In this document: one piece after another, positions 42,819 through 52,138 of the stretch
Layout of the letters: each line of letters starts with the position of its first letter
Position numbering within the stretch: position 1 is the first letter of the stretch
Assembly (NCBI GenBank): GCA_934085825.1
Contig: CAKOHR010000001.1
Coordinates: forward strand, 62,001 to 126,000
Origin: an uncultured Bacilli bacterium
GTDB taxonomy: Bacteria; Bacillota_I; Bacilli_A; RF39; UBA660
Direction: 5' to 3'
Length of the DNA: 64,000 bases
Position numbers and translations under genes: made by a program
The notes under the pieces: model-generated
Database searches by the model: none
Seen by the model: only the letters and a program-made list of their open reading frames with translations
What the model was told of the DNA's origin: nothing

Positions 42819-44621
42819 ATGGATAAAATAATTAATATTGCTGTAGTAGCACACGTAGATGCTGGTAAATCAACTTTAGTAGATGGATTACTTAGACAAA
42901 GTGGTGTTTTTAGAGCAAATGAAGAATTAGTAGATTGTGTAATGGATAGCGGAGATATTGAAAAAGAAAGAGGTATTACAATTACTGCCAAAAACTGTGC
43001 TATCAAATATAAAGATTATAAGATTAACATCGTGGATACTCCAGGTCATGCTGATTTTTCGAGTGAAATTGAAAGAGTTATTAAAACTGTTGATACAGTT
43101 ATTTTACTTGTGGATTCTGCGGAAGGACCCATGCCTCAAACAAGATTTGTTTTAAAGGAAGCATTACAAAACAATTTAAAACCAATTCTATTTATTAATA
43201 AAATAGATAAAAAAGATCAAAGAGCTGAAGAAGTTGTTGATATGACATTTAATTTATTCATGGAACTTGGTGCAACAGATGAACAACTTGATTTTCCAAT
43301 TCTTTATGGTAGTGCTAGAAGTGGTTATGCAATTTATAATATGGGGGATGAAGGTAAAGATTTAACTCCATTATTTGAAACAATAGTAAATAATACTAAA
43401 CCATTTGAGGGAAATGAAAATGATTCTCTTCAATTGCAAGTGTGTCAACTTGATTATGATGATTATATCGGTAGACTTGGTATTGGTAGAATTAATAAGG
43501 GAAAAATAAAATCAGGTGAAACTGTATCACTTGCAACAAATGAAGGAAAAGTTGAATCATTCAGAGTTACTAAATTGTTTGTAAATGAAGGAATTAAAAG
43601 AGTAGAAGTGCCTGTTGCATATTACGGTGATATAGTAACAGTTGCTGGTTGTGCTGATGTATCAATTGGTGATACAATTTGTCAAAAAGATGTAATTAAT
43701 CCACTTCCTAAAATTGTTATTGAAGAACCAACATTGTCTATGAATTTTTTAGTTAATAATTCTCCATTTGCTGGTCAAAGTGGTAAATTTTTAACAAGTA
43801 GACATTTAAAAGATAGACTTGAAAAAGAATTAGAAACTAATGTAGGTTTAAAAGTTGAACAACTTGAGGGTGCTGATGGTTTTAAAGTTAGTGGTCGTGG
43901 TGAACTTCATTTATCAATTTTACTTGAAAATATGAGAAGAGAAGGTTATGAATTATCTGTTTCTAAACCTGAAGTTATTTTTAAAGAAATAGATGGCAAA
44001 AAGTGCGAACCATATGAAAAAGTTATAGTAAATGTACCAAATGAATATTCAGGAACTGTAATTAATTCATTGAATGAAAGAAAAGGTATTATGCAAAGCG
44101 TTACTCCAGGTGAAGTTGGATATACAAAAGTTGAATATTTAGTGCCTACCAGAGGATTAATTGGTTATCGTGGTTCATTTATTACTGAAACAAAAGGTGA
44201 AGGTATCATGGTTCGTTCATTTGATTCATATGGACCTTATGCTGGACCTATTTCAGGACGTAAAAATGGTGTTCTTGTGTCTATGGTTAATGGTACAACA
44301 TTTGGTTATTCTCTTTATAACTTAAGCAGTAGAGGAACAATGATTGTAGATCCATCTACTGATGTATATATTGGTATGATTATTGGACTTGCTAATAAAG
44401 AAGGGGATTTAGATGTAAATCCATGTAAAAATAAGGAACTTACAAATACTAGAAGTGCTCATGCTGATGATGCTATAGTGTTAAATAAGGCTAAGAAATT
44501 TACATTGGAAGAAGCTTTAGAGTTTATTGAAGATGATGAGTATATTGAAGTTACACCAACAGAAATAAGGCTTAGAAAAAAATATTTAGATTCAAAAGAA
44601 AGATATAGAAGATCAAGATAA
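42819..44621 (+). CDS. typA: GTPase TypA/BipA
   Basis: A ribosome-associated translational GTPase of the EF-G family, important in ribosome assembly and stress. G1 is AHVDAGKST near residue 11, switch II is DTPGHADF, G4 is NKIDKKD. After the beta-barrel and two EF-G-like domains, the BipA-specific C-terminal domain has YKVEYLVPTRGLIGYRG-like sequence (VEYLVPTRGLIGYRGSF), NKELTNTRSAHADDAI and EYIEVTPTEIRLRKKYL. The 600-residue length is normal. It has its own promoter and terminator. Confidence 0.96.
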   Translation: MDKIINIAVVAHVDAGKSTLVDGLLRQSGVFRANEELVDCVMDSGDIEKERGITITAKNCAIKYKDYKINIVDTPGHADFSSEIERVIKTVDTVILLVDSAEGPMPQTRFVLKEALQNNLKPILFINKIDKKDQRAEEVVDMTFNLFMELGATDEQLDFPILYGSARSGYAIYNMGDEGKDLTPLFETIVNNTKPFEGNENDSLQLQVCQLDYDDYIGRLGIGRINKGKIKSGETVSLATNEGKVESFRVTKLFVNEGIKRVEVPVAYYGDIVTVAGCADVSIGDTICQKDVINPLPKIVIEEPTLSMNFLVNNSPFAGQSGKFLTSRHLKDRLEKELETNVGLKVEQLEGADGFKVSGRGELHLSILLENMRREGYELSVSKPEVIFKEIDGKKCEPYEKVIVNVPNEYSGTVINSLNERKGIMQSVTPGEVGYTKVEYLVPTRGLIGYRGSFITETKGEGIMVRSFDSYGPYAGPISGRKNGVLVSMVNGTTFGYSLYNLSSRGTMIVDPSTDVYIGMIIGLANKEGDLDVNPCKNKELTNTRSAHADDAIVLNKAKKFTLEEALEFIEDDEYIEVTPTEIRLRKKYLDSKERYRRSR

Positions 44622-44646
44622 GACTTTAAAAGGTCTTATTTTTTTT
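44618..44646 (+). terminator. Terminator of typA
   Basis: ATAAGAC (44618-44624) pairs with GTCTTAT (44633-44639), followed by T8. Confidence 0.8.
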
Positions 44647-44730
44647 GAAAAAAATGGGGCGTTAGTAATTTGTTAAATTTGGACTAGCTCATAAGATATA
44701 GTAAGAAGTAACCTTAAAGGAGGTGATATC

Positions 44731-45000
44731 TTGACTATATCATTATCAGTGGTCATAATGCTTGTAGCATATATTTTCGGAGCCATTACTAAAATATTTA
44801 TAGAAAAACTACCTAATAATTTTATACCTATTCAAAATGTTGTAATAGGAGTAATTAGTGGTGTTATCTGTTACTTTTTAAAACTTGATGATAATTTACT
44901 TAACTCCATTTTAGTAGGACTTATGTCTACGATGAGTGCAGGCGGAATAGCAGATCTCATAGAAGTGAAAAAAACACAAGATAATGAAACTAAAGGTTAA
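44731..45000 (+). CDS. Orphan phage-holin-like protein
   Basis: An 89-residue protein. Two or three hydrophobic segments (about 5-22, 32-50, 58-75) are separated by short loops with FIPIQNVVIGVISG, as in phage holins of Gram-positive phages. The charged tail KKTQDNETKG is also holin-like. It uses a TTG start preceded by a perfect AGGAGGTGAT site, so translation should be efficient. No endolysin or other phage gene is near. It may be a domesticated holin or a prophage remnant. Confidence 0.6.
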   Translation: MTISLSVVIMLVAYIFGAITKIFIEKLPNNFIPIQNVVIGVISGVICYFLKLDDNLLNSILVGLMSTMSAGGIADLIEVKKTQDNETKG

Positions 45001-45095
45001 ATGATTTTTCTATAAGCAAATGACAATTGTATGACTAATGTTTTTAATATCAATTTGTAGTTTGAAATTATTATAATTTTATGATAATATAAGTC

Positions 45096-45118
45096 TATAT
45101 GAATGAAAAATTCATATA
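45096..45118 (+). other. Hairpin between the holin gene and the MITE-like element
   Basis: TATATGAAT (45096-45104) pairs with ATTCATATA (45110-45118), 9 bp, followed by A-rich sequence. It is not a standard terminator on the plus strand. Confidence 0.4.
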
Positions 45119-45127
45119 ATAAAAAAA

Positions 45128-45240
45128 GAAACATTTGATTTTCATAGGTCAATGCTTACTTTTTTATGTAGATGATGTTTACTTGAACATTTATAATGAC
45201 AAGTAAACATTTTTTTAATGAAGCAAAAATCAAATGTTTC
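45128..45240. repeat. MITE-like element 1 with 15-bp terminal inverted repeats
   Basis: GAAACATTTGATTTT (45128-45142) and its exact reverse complement (45226-45240) bound 113 bp without a gene. Inside, GTTTACTTG (45177-45185) pairs with CAAGTAAAC (45200-45208) and is followed by T7, so it acts as an intrinsic terminator. The same ends and the same inner hairpin recur at 54367-54550. Confidence 0.7.
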
Positions 45241-45300
45241 AATATTTTTTGTAACAAAAATGTGACTATAAGTAAAAGAAAATATACTTTTATAAAATAT

Positions 45301-45358
45301 AACTTTTTTATGCAAATGATGTTTACTTGAACGTTTAAAGTTTAGGTAAACTTTTTTT
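45301..45358 (+). terminator. Second copy of the inner hairpin, upstream of the P-type ATPase
   Basis: GTTTAC (45321-45326) pairs with GTAAAC (45346-45351), then T7. The stretch ACTTTTTTATG..AATGATGTTTACTTGAAC is close to the inner part of the MITE-like element (given here only in outline). It lies 50 nt before the ATPase start, where a terminator would act as an attenuator. Confidence 0.5.
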
Positions 45359-45408
45359 GTTCTACTTACGATAGCTTGTACATATTATTATTCTGGGAGG
45401 AAAGGCAC

Positions 45409-47991
45409 ATGGGATTAAATGAAAAAGAAGTAATTGAATCTAGAAAAAAATATGGTACAAATGAAATAACAAAACAAAAACAAAATACTTTTCTGCATTT
45501 ATTACTAGAGTCACTCGGAGACCCAATTATTAAAATATTACTAATAGCTTTAGCAATTAAAGTTGTGGTATTATTCCGTGACTTTGATTGGTATGAAACA
45601 ATAGGTATTTTGATAGCAATATTTTTAGCATCATTTATCTCAAGTATAAGTGAATATGGTTCTGAAAAAGCATTTTCTAGGCTTCAAGAAGAACAGTTGA
45701 AAACTACTGCCAAAGTAAAAAGAAATGGTAAAATATTAGAAATACCATCAGCTGAAATTGTAGTTGGGGATGTTGTTATACTAAATAGTGGTGATAAAAT
45801 ACCTGCAGATGGTTATTTGATTAGGGGGACTTTAAGTGTTGATGAGTCAGCTTTAAATGGGGAAACTAAAGAAGCTAAAAAGGTCAGTAAAAACGGAGAT
45901 GTTGTAGCAGATAATAATAGAGTTTTTCGTGGTTCAGTAGTTTATAATGGTGAAGCAGAAATGCAAGTTAGATTTATAGGTGATAAAACAATTTTAGGTA
46001 AGATTTCTCAAGAACTTCAAGAAGTTGTGCCTGAAAGTCCTCTCAAAATAAAGCTTAGAGGTTTAGCAAAAACAATTAGTAGAATTGGTTATATAGGTGC
46101 TATTTTAGCCTCGGTTTCCTATCTGTTCTCTAGTATCGTTCTTGAAAATAATTTTGACTTAGATTTGATTATTGCCACAATTACTAATTTTCCAGTTATG
46201 TTTAATCATTTACTTTATGCTTTAACTTTATCAGTTACTATTATTGTAGTTGCAGTTCCTGAAGGTCTTCCCATGATGATTACTTTGGTTTTATCAAGTA
46301 ATATGAAAAAAATGCTTAAAGATAATGTGCTTGTTAGAAAATTGGTAGGAATAGAAACTTCCGGAAGTTTGAATGTTTTACTTACTGATAAAACTGGAAC
46401 TTTAACTAAGGGAATTTTAAAAGTAACAGAATTTGTAACTCCAGATTTAAAGATATATAAATCTAATATGGAAATAAAAAAAAGTGTTAATTATGAAATA
46501 TTATATTCTTCATTTTTTTATAATAATGCTAGTATGATTAGTGAAAATGGTGTAATTGGTGGTAATTCAACGGATAGGGCATTACTTAATTTTGTGGGTA
46601 AAAATAGTGAAATTAGTAAAAAAATAATAAGTAAAGTTCCTTTTGATAGTGCTATTAAATATAGTAGTGTAACTTTAAGTGATGGAACAATTCTTGTAAA
46701 AGGTGCTAAAGAAGTACTACTTTCTAAATGTAAAACTTATTTAAATAGTTTTGGCAAAGAAGTGATGCTTTTAAATAAAAAAAAGTTAGAGAATAAAATA
46801 GATAGTTATACAAAAACATCGGGAAGAGTTTTGATATTTGCCTATGGTAAATCTATGGATAATTTATGTTTACTTGGTTTTGTTAATATTAAAGATGAGT
46901 TACGGGATGAAGCTAAAGAAGGAATTAGACTTATTAAAAGTGCAGGTATAAAACCTATTATGATTACGGGGGATGCAGTAGATACAGCAGAATCTATTGC
47001 ACGTGAGGTTGGTCTTATTGATATAAAAAGTAATCTTGTATTATCAAGTAGTGATTTAGAAAAATTAAGTGATGATGAAATAAAGAGTAAATTATCTAGT
47101 ATAGCTGTTATAGCTAGAGCTCTTCCTCAAGATAAGAGTCGAATGGTTAGTATTATAGAAAGTATGGATTTAGTGGTTGGTATGACTGGTGATGGTGTAA
47201 ATGATGCTCCAGCTTTAAAGAAAGCAAATGTTGGCTTTGCTATGGGAAGTGGAACTGAAGTAGCTAAAGAAGCTGCAGATATTGTTATACTAGATAATAA
47301 TATTCTATCAATTAGCAAGGCAATCTTGTATGGAAGAACTATCTTTAAAAGTATTAGAAAGTTTATAATTTATCAATTAACAGTTAATATGTGTGCACTC
47401 GTTTTATCAATAATTGGTTCTTTTATTGGGGTATCAACTCCGATTACAATTGTGCAAATGCTATGGCTTAATATGATTATGGATACTTTTGCAGGGGTTG
47501 CATTTTCATTTGAAGCACCACTTGTTGAATATATGGAGGAACCCCCTAAGAAAAAAGATACACCAATTATGAATAAATACATGTATAGTGAAATAATATG
47601 GACAGGTATATACTCAGCATTTTTATGTATATTATTTTTAAAACTACCAATCTTTAAAACATTAATTAGAACTGGAGAAAATTCAAAATATTTAATGACA
47701 GCATATTTTGCAATGTTTATATTCATGGGAATATTTAATGCCTTTAATGCTCGAACAGTTAGAATAAATACTTTTGCTAATTTATCTAAAAATAAAGTTT
47801 TTATTGGCATATTTGGTTTTATATTTATAGCCCAGGTTTGGATTATTTATAATGGTGGAGATATTTTTAGAACTTATGGACTTAGGATAAATGAACTTAT
47901 TTTAGTACTTTTACTTGCTTTAACAGTATTTCCAGTTGATTGGCTTCGTAAATATATTTTGAAAAAACGTGGTATTGCCATTAAAATTTAA
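45409..47991 (+). CDS. Calcium-type P-ATPase (P2 cation pump)
   Basis: An 860-residue P-type ATPase with about ten membrane helices, probably exporting Ca2+. PEGLP in helix 4 carries the ion-binding site. The phosphorylated aspartate is in TDKTGTLTKG, the hinge is TGDGVNDAPALKKANVGFAMG, and SGETKEA-like ALNGETKEA marks the actuator. NMCALVLSIIG and NMIMDTFAG supply helix 5-6 ligands. The ATG at 45409 is chosen because GGGAGG precedes it; the longer frame adds 11 residues without a site. Its upstream region holds two terminator-like hairpins. Confidence 0.9.
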   Translation: MGLNEKEVIESRKKYGTNEITKQKQNTFLHLLLESLGDPIIKILLIALAIKVVVLFRDFDWYETIGILIAIFLASFISSISEYGSEKAFSRLQEEQLKTTAKVKRNGKILEIPSAEIVVGDVVILNSGDKIPADGYLIRGTLSVDESALNGETKEAKKVSKNGDVVADNNRVFRGSVVYNGEAEMQVRFIGDKTILGKISQELQEVVPESPLKIKLRGLAKTISRIGYIGAILASVSYLFSSIVLENNFDLDLIIATITNFPVMFNHLLYALTLSVTIIVVAVPEGLPMMITLVLSSNMKKMLKDNVLVRKLVGIETSGSLNVLLTDKTGTLTKGILKVTEFVTPDLKIYKSNMEIKKSVNYEILYSSFFYNNASMISENGVIGGNSTDRALLNFVGKNSEISKKIISKVPFDSAIKYSSVTLSDGTILVKGAKEVLLSKCKTYLNSFGKEVMLLNKKKLENKIDSYTKTSGRVLIFAYGKSMDNLCLLGFVNIKDELRDEAKEGIRLIKSAGIKPIMITGDAVDTAESIAREVGLIDIKSNLVLSSSDLEKLSDDEIKSKLSSIAVIARALPQDKSRMVSIIESMDLVVGMTGDGVNDAPALKKANVGFAMGSGTEVAKEAADIVILDNNILSISKAILYGRTIFKSIRKFIIYQLTVNMCALVLSIIGSFIGVSTPITIVQMLWLNMIMDTFAGVAFSFEAPLVEYMEEPPKKKDTPIMNKYMYSEIIWTGIYSAFLCILFLKLPIFKTLIRTGENSKYLMTAYFAMFIFMGIFNAFNARTVRINTFANLSKNKVFIGIFGFIFIAQVWIIYNGGDIFRTYGLRINELILVLLLALTVFPVDWLRKYILKKRGIAIKI

Positions 47992-48040
47992 TTGCAAGTG
48001 TTATTACAGTTTGATATAATGAATGTAAGGAAGTGATCGT

Positions 48041-48490
48041 ATGGCAAAGTATTGTGAAAAATGTGGAAACAAAATAAATGAAGAAGCTAAATATTGTGAT
48101 GGATGTGGGGCTCAAGTAAGTTTTAATGATGAATATCCAAGTCATCCTAGATTTATTAAAAGAGATATTGTAATCGCTGTTATTTTATCTTTTTTGACTT
48201 GTGGTATTTATGGGGTTTATTGGTTTATAACCATGACAGATGATTCAAATACTTTAGCAGATAATAAGTCTGCTAGTGGGGGAATAGCATTTCTTTACTG
48301 TTTAGTTACATGTGGAATATATTTCTTTTATTGGAGTTATATGATGGGTAAAAAAATGTATGAAGCTGGAAGAAAATATGGTAAATCCATTGATGATAAT
48401 AGTATTTTATATTTGTTATTATCAGTATTTGGTTTAAGTTTAGTTAATTATTGTTTAATTCAAAATGATTTAAATAAATTTGCGGATTAA
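48041..48490 (+). CDS. Zinc-ribbon plus DUF4234 membrane protein
   Basis: A 149-residue protein. The N-terminal zinc ribbon has two CxxC pairs (CEKC, CDGC). The rest is a DUF4234-type domain with membrane helices and the repeated pattern FLTCGIYGVYWF and LVTCGIYFFYWSYMM. This domain is common in Firmicutes and has no assigned function. Its stop overlaps the start of the next gene (TAATG). Confidence 0.85.
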   Translation: MAKYCEKCGNKINEEAKYCDGCGAQVSFNDEYPSHPRFIKRDIVIAVILSFLTCGIYGVYWFITMTDDSNTLADNKSASGGIAFLYCLVTCGIYFFYWSYMMGKKMYEAGRKYGKSIDDNSILYLLLSVFGLSLVNYCLIQNDLNKFAD

Positions 48491-48852
48491 TGAAAAAGAT
48501 AGTAGTATCAATATTAATATTAGTATTATTTATTTGTTATTTTTACATTTCTAAATATACGGGATTTGCTATTCCGTGTATTTTTCATGAGTTAACAGGA
48601 TTTTATTGCCCAGGATGTGGGATAACAAGAATGTTTTTTTCAATATTAAAATGTGATTTTTATCAGGCTTTTAGGTATAATCCTTTAGTATTTCTTTTAT
48701 TAATATGTTTTATTGTTTATAAATTAATTAATTTAAAATTTAAAATAAAATTACCAAAATATACATCATATGTTTTACTTGTAATTGTAATACTTTATGG
48801 TATATTAAGAAATATAGATGCTTTTGGATTTCTAAAACCTACGGTTGTATAA
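48490..48852 (+). CDS. DUF2752 membrane protein
   Basis: A 120-residue protein with three membrane helices and the diagnostic CPGCGITRMFFSILKCDF segment followed by FRYNPLVF. DUF2752 proteins often sit beside DUF4234 or zinc-ribbon proteins, as here, where the two genes are translationally coupled. Function unknown. Confidence 0.87.
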   Translation: MKKIVVSILILVLFICYFYISKYTGFAIPCIFHELTGFYCPGCGITRMFFSILKCDFYQAFRYNPLVFLLLICFIVYKLINLKFKIKLPKYTSYVLLVIVILYGILRNIDAFGFLKPTVV

Positions 48853-48916
48853 CAATATACAACTTGTTAGTAAATATTTGCTCAATTAGTTTTATAAAAT
48901 ATGGAGGTAAACAAAA

Positions 48917-50149
48917 ATGAAAAAGAAAAAAATATTAACTATAACTACTATAATTGTTATAGTATTACTTGGTATAACATTATTTATATTTTTAGAAAAA
49001 AAGGATATTAAAGAAAAAGAATCTAGCAATATTCAAACTAAAGAAGAAAAAATAAACATTAAAGAAAATGTTGAAGTAGAAATTAATAGTGAAGTTTTAA
49101 ATATTAAAGATTTTTTTAAAAACAGTAATTTTTCCGATGAAGAAATAAATTATTTTGAAAATGATAAGAAAATTAAATTTGATACCAAATATAATAAAAT
49201 AGGAAGTTTTAAAGTAGTAATAAAAATAAATGATAAAAATTATGAAACAACTTTAAACGTAGTAGATAAATTAGCACCAACATTAAAATTAAAAGAATTA
49301 ACAATTACACTAGGTGATAAATTTGAAATAAATTCTTTTGTAGAATCTTGCACTGATAATAGCGAAGAAGATTGCATTTTATCATATAAAGAAAATAAAA
49401 AATACACAAAAGTGGGAACTTATGACGTAACTATCATTGCTAAAGATAAGAGTGACAATGTAGTAGAAGAGACAACAAAATTAATTGTCAAAAATAAAAA
49501 AACTACAAATGAAACTCAAACAAATAATAATAATAATAATAATAATAATAAAGTGAAGTTTGTCAAAGAAGAAACTGAATCAGTAAAAGAAACAAAAGAA
49601 TTAAAATATGGTACAATATTAAATTCATGGCACGTTAAAACATACAAGTTGTATAGCGATGGATCTAAAAAGACAGTTAATGAATATACACATTATGAAG
49701 TTGATGGTACTAATTTTAATGCCAAAACAAGTGATATGTTACCTGAAGCGATAGAAAACATGAATATTTATAAAAATATTGTTAATGATATTGTAAAATA
49801 TACTAATGAGTTTAGAACTGAAGCTGGTAAAGAGCCATTAACACTTGATGAAACATTAACAAAAGCAGCTATGGTAAGAGCAATAGAAATGGCTTACTCA
49901 GATAAATTTTCTCACGAAAGACCTGATGGAAATATGTGCTATTATATAATGCGTGATTTTGGCCAAGATATTTATGGTGTAGGTGAAAATATAGCAAGTA
50001 GACAACGTAGTGCCAAAGAAGTTTCATATGCATGGAAAGGTTCTCAAGGCCATTATGAAAATATGATTTCTTCTTCATTTACCAGAATAGGTGTTGGTGT
50101 AATTAATTTTTATGGTACATATTATTGGGTTCAATTATTTCAGTATTAG
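48917..50149 (+). CDS. Membrane-anchored CAP/SCP-domain protein with Ig-like domain
   Basis: A 410-residue protein. A membrane anchor (about 7-27) is followed by two Ig-like parts; the second (DUF5011-type) runs LAPTLKLKELTITLGDKFE to VTIIAKDKSDNVVEE. A linker with nine asparagines follows, then a C-terminal CAP domain (about 285-410). The CAP cavity residues are visible: H in FSHERPDG, E in VGENIA, and H and E in GHYENM. CAP proteins in bacteria are secreted and some bind lipids or act on the wall. GGAGGT precedes the ATG. Confidence 0.82.
   Translation: MKKKKILTITTIIVIVLLGITLFIFLEKKDIKEKESSNIQTKEEKINIKENVEVEINSEVLNIKDFFKNSNFSDEEINYFENDKKIKFDTKYNKIGSFKVVIKINDKNYETTLNVVDKLAPTLKLKELTITLGDKFEINSFVESCTDNSEEDCILSYKENKKYTKVGTYDVTIIAKDKSDNVVEETTKLIVKNKKTTNETQTNNNNNNNNNKVKFVKEETESVKETKELKYGTILNSWHVKTYKLYSDGSKKTVNEYTHYEVDGTNFNAKTSDMLPEAIENMNIYKNIVNDIVKYTNEFRTEAGKEPLTLDETLTKAAMVRAIEMAYSDKFSHERPDGNMCYYIMRDFGQDIYGVGENIASRQRSAKEVSYAWKGSQGHYENMISSSFTRIGVGVINFYGTYYWVQLFQY
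49523..49549 (+). repeat. (AAT)9 microsatellite in the CAP-protein gene
   Basis: Nine AAT units encode nine asparagines in the linker. Slippage by whole units would change linker length without changing frame. Confidence 0.9.
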
Positions 50150-50157
50150 GAGGTAAC

Positions 50158-50831
50158 ATGCAAAAAATAGATGTAGAAAATTTAAATAGAAAAAAGACTT
50201 ATGAATGGTTTAAAACTTTTAGAAATTCAACCTACGGAATTAATTTAAATATAGATGTAACTAATTTAGTTAAGCTTTCGAAAGAAACTCATACTTTATT
50301 TTTCATTAATTTTTTGTTTATTTTAGTAAAATCTCTGAATAGTGTTGATGAAATGAAAATGAGATTTTTAAATAATGAAGCAGTTATATATGATGTTTGT
50401 AATCCTGGTATAACAGTTTTAACTAAAAATAATACTTTTGAAAATGTTAGATTTGACTATACTGATAATTATAAAGAGTTTTATAAAATTGCTAGAGAGA
50501 AAATTGATAAAGCTAAAAATGAAGATGCTTTAACAAATGATTCATATAATTTAACTGATAAATGGAATGAATATTATATTACTAGTTTACCTTGGATTAG
50601 CTTTACTGGAGTAACACATCCTATTCCAGATGATATACATTCTCAAGTAGTACCAAGAATATGTTTTGGAAAGTATTTTTTAGATAGTGATAAGTATTTG
50701 GTACCATTTAATATAACAGTAAGTCATATATTTGTGGTGGATATCATATTTCAAAACTTTTAAATGAAATGAATATCAATTTAGAAAATGCCAAAGAATT
50801 ATTAAAGGAGAATATAAATGAAGAAAAATAG
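50158..50831 (+). pseudogene. Chloramphenicol acetyltransferase-like gene with a one-base deletion
   Basis: Type A CAT features run from the start: DVENLNRKKTYEWFKTF, NIDVTNL, FINFLFILVKSLN, NPGITVL and LPWISFTGVTH. Near the end, SHIFV is followed in this frame by VDIIFQNF and a stop at 50763. The neighbouring frame continues with GGYHISKLLNEMN and ends at 50831. Restoring one base near 50736-50738 (GTGGTGG from GTGGATGG) rebuilds the catalytic HxxxDG motif. As it stands the enzyme lacks that motif and its last helix. AGGAGGT precedes the ATG, 9 nt after the CAP gene. Confidence 0.8.
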
Positions 50832-51453
50832 AATTTTAATAATAGTTTTGTTAGTAATCTTAGTAATATCCCTAGTAGGTATATTTTTATATAAAAAGTA
50901 TAAAAGCGAAAATATAAAAGATATGTCTAAACTATGGTACATATATGAATTAAATGTTGATGAAATTAAAAATAATATTGCAAAAACAATTGATTACAAA
51001 GAAAATACTGTATGTGGTAATATTAAAGACATTAAAATAAAGGATGAAAGTTATGAACTAGCATTAAATGAGTTAGCATGTTATATAAATTTATATTATT
51101 ATAATTTAACTGAGTATAATGAAAATTATCACAATTATATAATTAGTTATAAGGATAAAACTAAAATTAGTAAGAAAGATATTTTAATTCTAAAAGATAA
51201 TTTAAAAAAAGATACTTCCTTTTATAATAATTTAAAAAATATATTATTATATAAATTTGAAGAAAATGATAAAAAAGATATGTTATTTAAAGAAATAAAT
51301 AAATATTTGAGTGATTTTAATCCAGAGTATTATGATAATAAAAACTTAACTTATAAAGAAATATTTAACTTTAAATTAAGCGAAATATCATATGTTGCTC
51401 ATTTATCAAATCTGGTAAATGAAGAAGTTCTAAACATAAAACTAGGCAAATAA
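50818..51453 (+). CDS. Single-span membrane protein of unknown function
   Basis: A 211-residue protein: one N-terminal helix (about 5-24) and an extracytoplasmic domain rich in K, N, Y and predicted helix, with two cysteines (residues 63 and 87 approximately). No family recognised. AAAGGAG precedes the ATG. It overlaps the ancestral end of the acetyltransferase gene by 14 nt, which shows that the two genes were once coupled. Confidence 0.55.
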   Translation: MKKNRILIIVLLVILVISLVGIFLYKKYKSENIKDMSKLWYIYELNVDEIKNNIAKTIDYKENTVCGNIKDIKIKDESYELALNELACYINLYYYNLTEYNENYHNYIISYKDKTKISKKDILILKDNLKKDTSFYNNLKNILLYKFEENDKKDMLFKEINKYLSDFNPEYYDNKNLTYKEIFNFKLSEISYVAHLSNLVNEEVLNIKLGK

Positions 51454-51524
51454 AATACTAAAAGTTCTTGTCAAGGTAATTTTAAATTGGTATTATATTA
51501 TTATTGTTTTAAGGATGTTTTATT

Positions 51525-52099
51525 ATGGAATTATTTTGTATTAAACCATATGAATTAAGTTATTGTAATGGTTTTTCTTATTATACTGATGGAAGATATA
51601 TTAATGTTAGTCCACATGTAAATAAAAAAGAAAAAGATTTTCTATTTTTTAAAAAAGAAGAAAAGTTACTTCATTGGTTTTATTTAAATGATGGTATACC
51701 AATTCCTAAAGTATATCGTGTAAAATATTGGGAGTCTTTCAAAGGTTTAAATGATGCAATTGAAATAACTATATTACAAACACAACACATGAAATTTATA
51801 CTTTATGGAATAAAGCGTACAATCTTGAGTATGATTTTGATTTGAGTGAAAAATATCAAAAAGATATTTAGAAAGAAAGTCCGATTAGTTTTTTAAATCT
51901 TTTACCATATTTTAAAGAATTTAAAAGAAGGGGTATCATATTTAAAAATGATGCATTAAATAATGAAATTACTTTGGAAAGTAATGAGGATATTTTTGAT
52001 GCAGTTTGTGATATTGAATTTGAATCACAAATGATAAGAGATAAGGAAGTAATATTAAATAGAATAAATCCAAAGTATAAAATAATTAGTTGGTTCTAA
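51525..52099 (+). pseudogene. Broken gene of unknown function
   Basis: Opens with MELFCIKPYELSYCNGF and runs to a stop at 51843. A shift of frame near 51780 continues the sequence as HEIYTLWNKAYNLEYDFDL, meets a TAG after EKYQKDI, then runs on through SPISFLNLLPYFKEF to a TAA at 52097. One frameshift and one stop make it inactive. The product family is not recognised; the tail INPKYKIISWF is well formed. Confidence 0.6.
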
Positions 52100-52120
52100 A
52101 ATAATTGCGTTAAGCAGTCG

Positions 52121-52138
52121 TTTTTTTTTTTTTTTTTT
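52121..52138 (+). repeat. Homopolymer tract of 18 T
   Basis: Eighteen consecutive T lie directly upstream of the promoter region of the surface protein gene at 52210. TATAAT is at 52154-52159, and the position expected for its -35 box falls inside the tract. Such tracts change length by slippage. Confidence 0.85.

Noticed and set aside
44731..45000. Prophage region
   Set aside because: Only a holin-like gene is present; neighbours are typA and a cation pump, with no integrase, lysin or structural genes.
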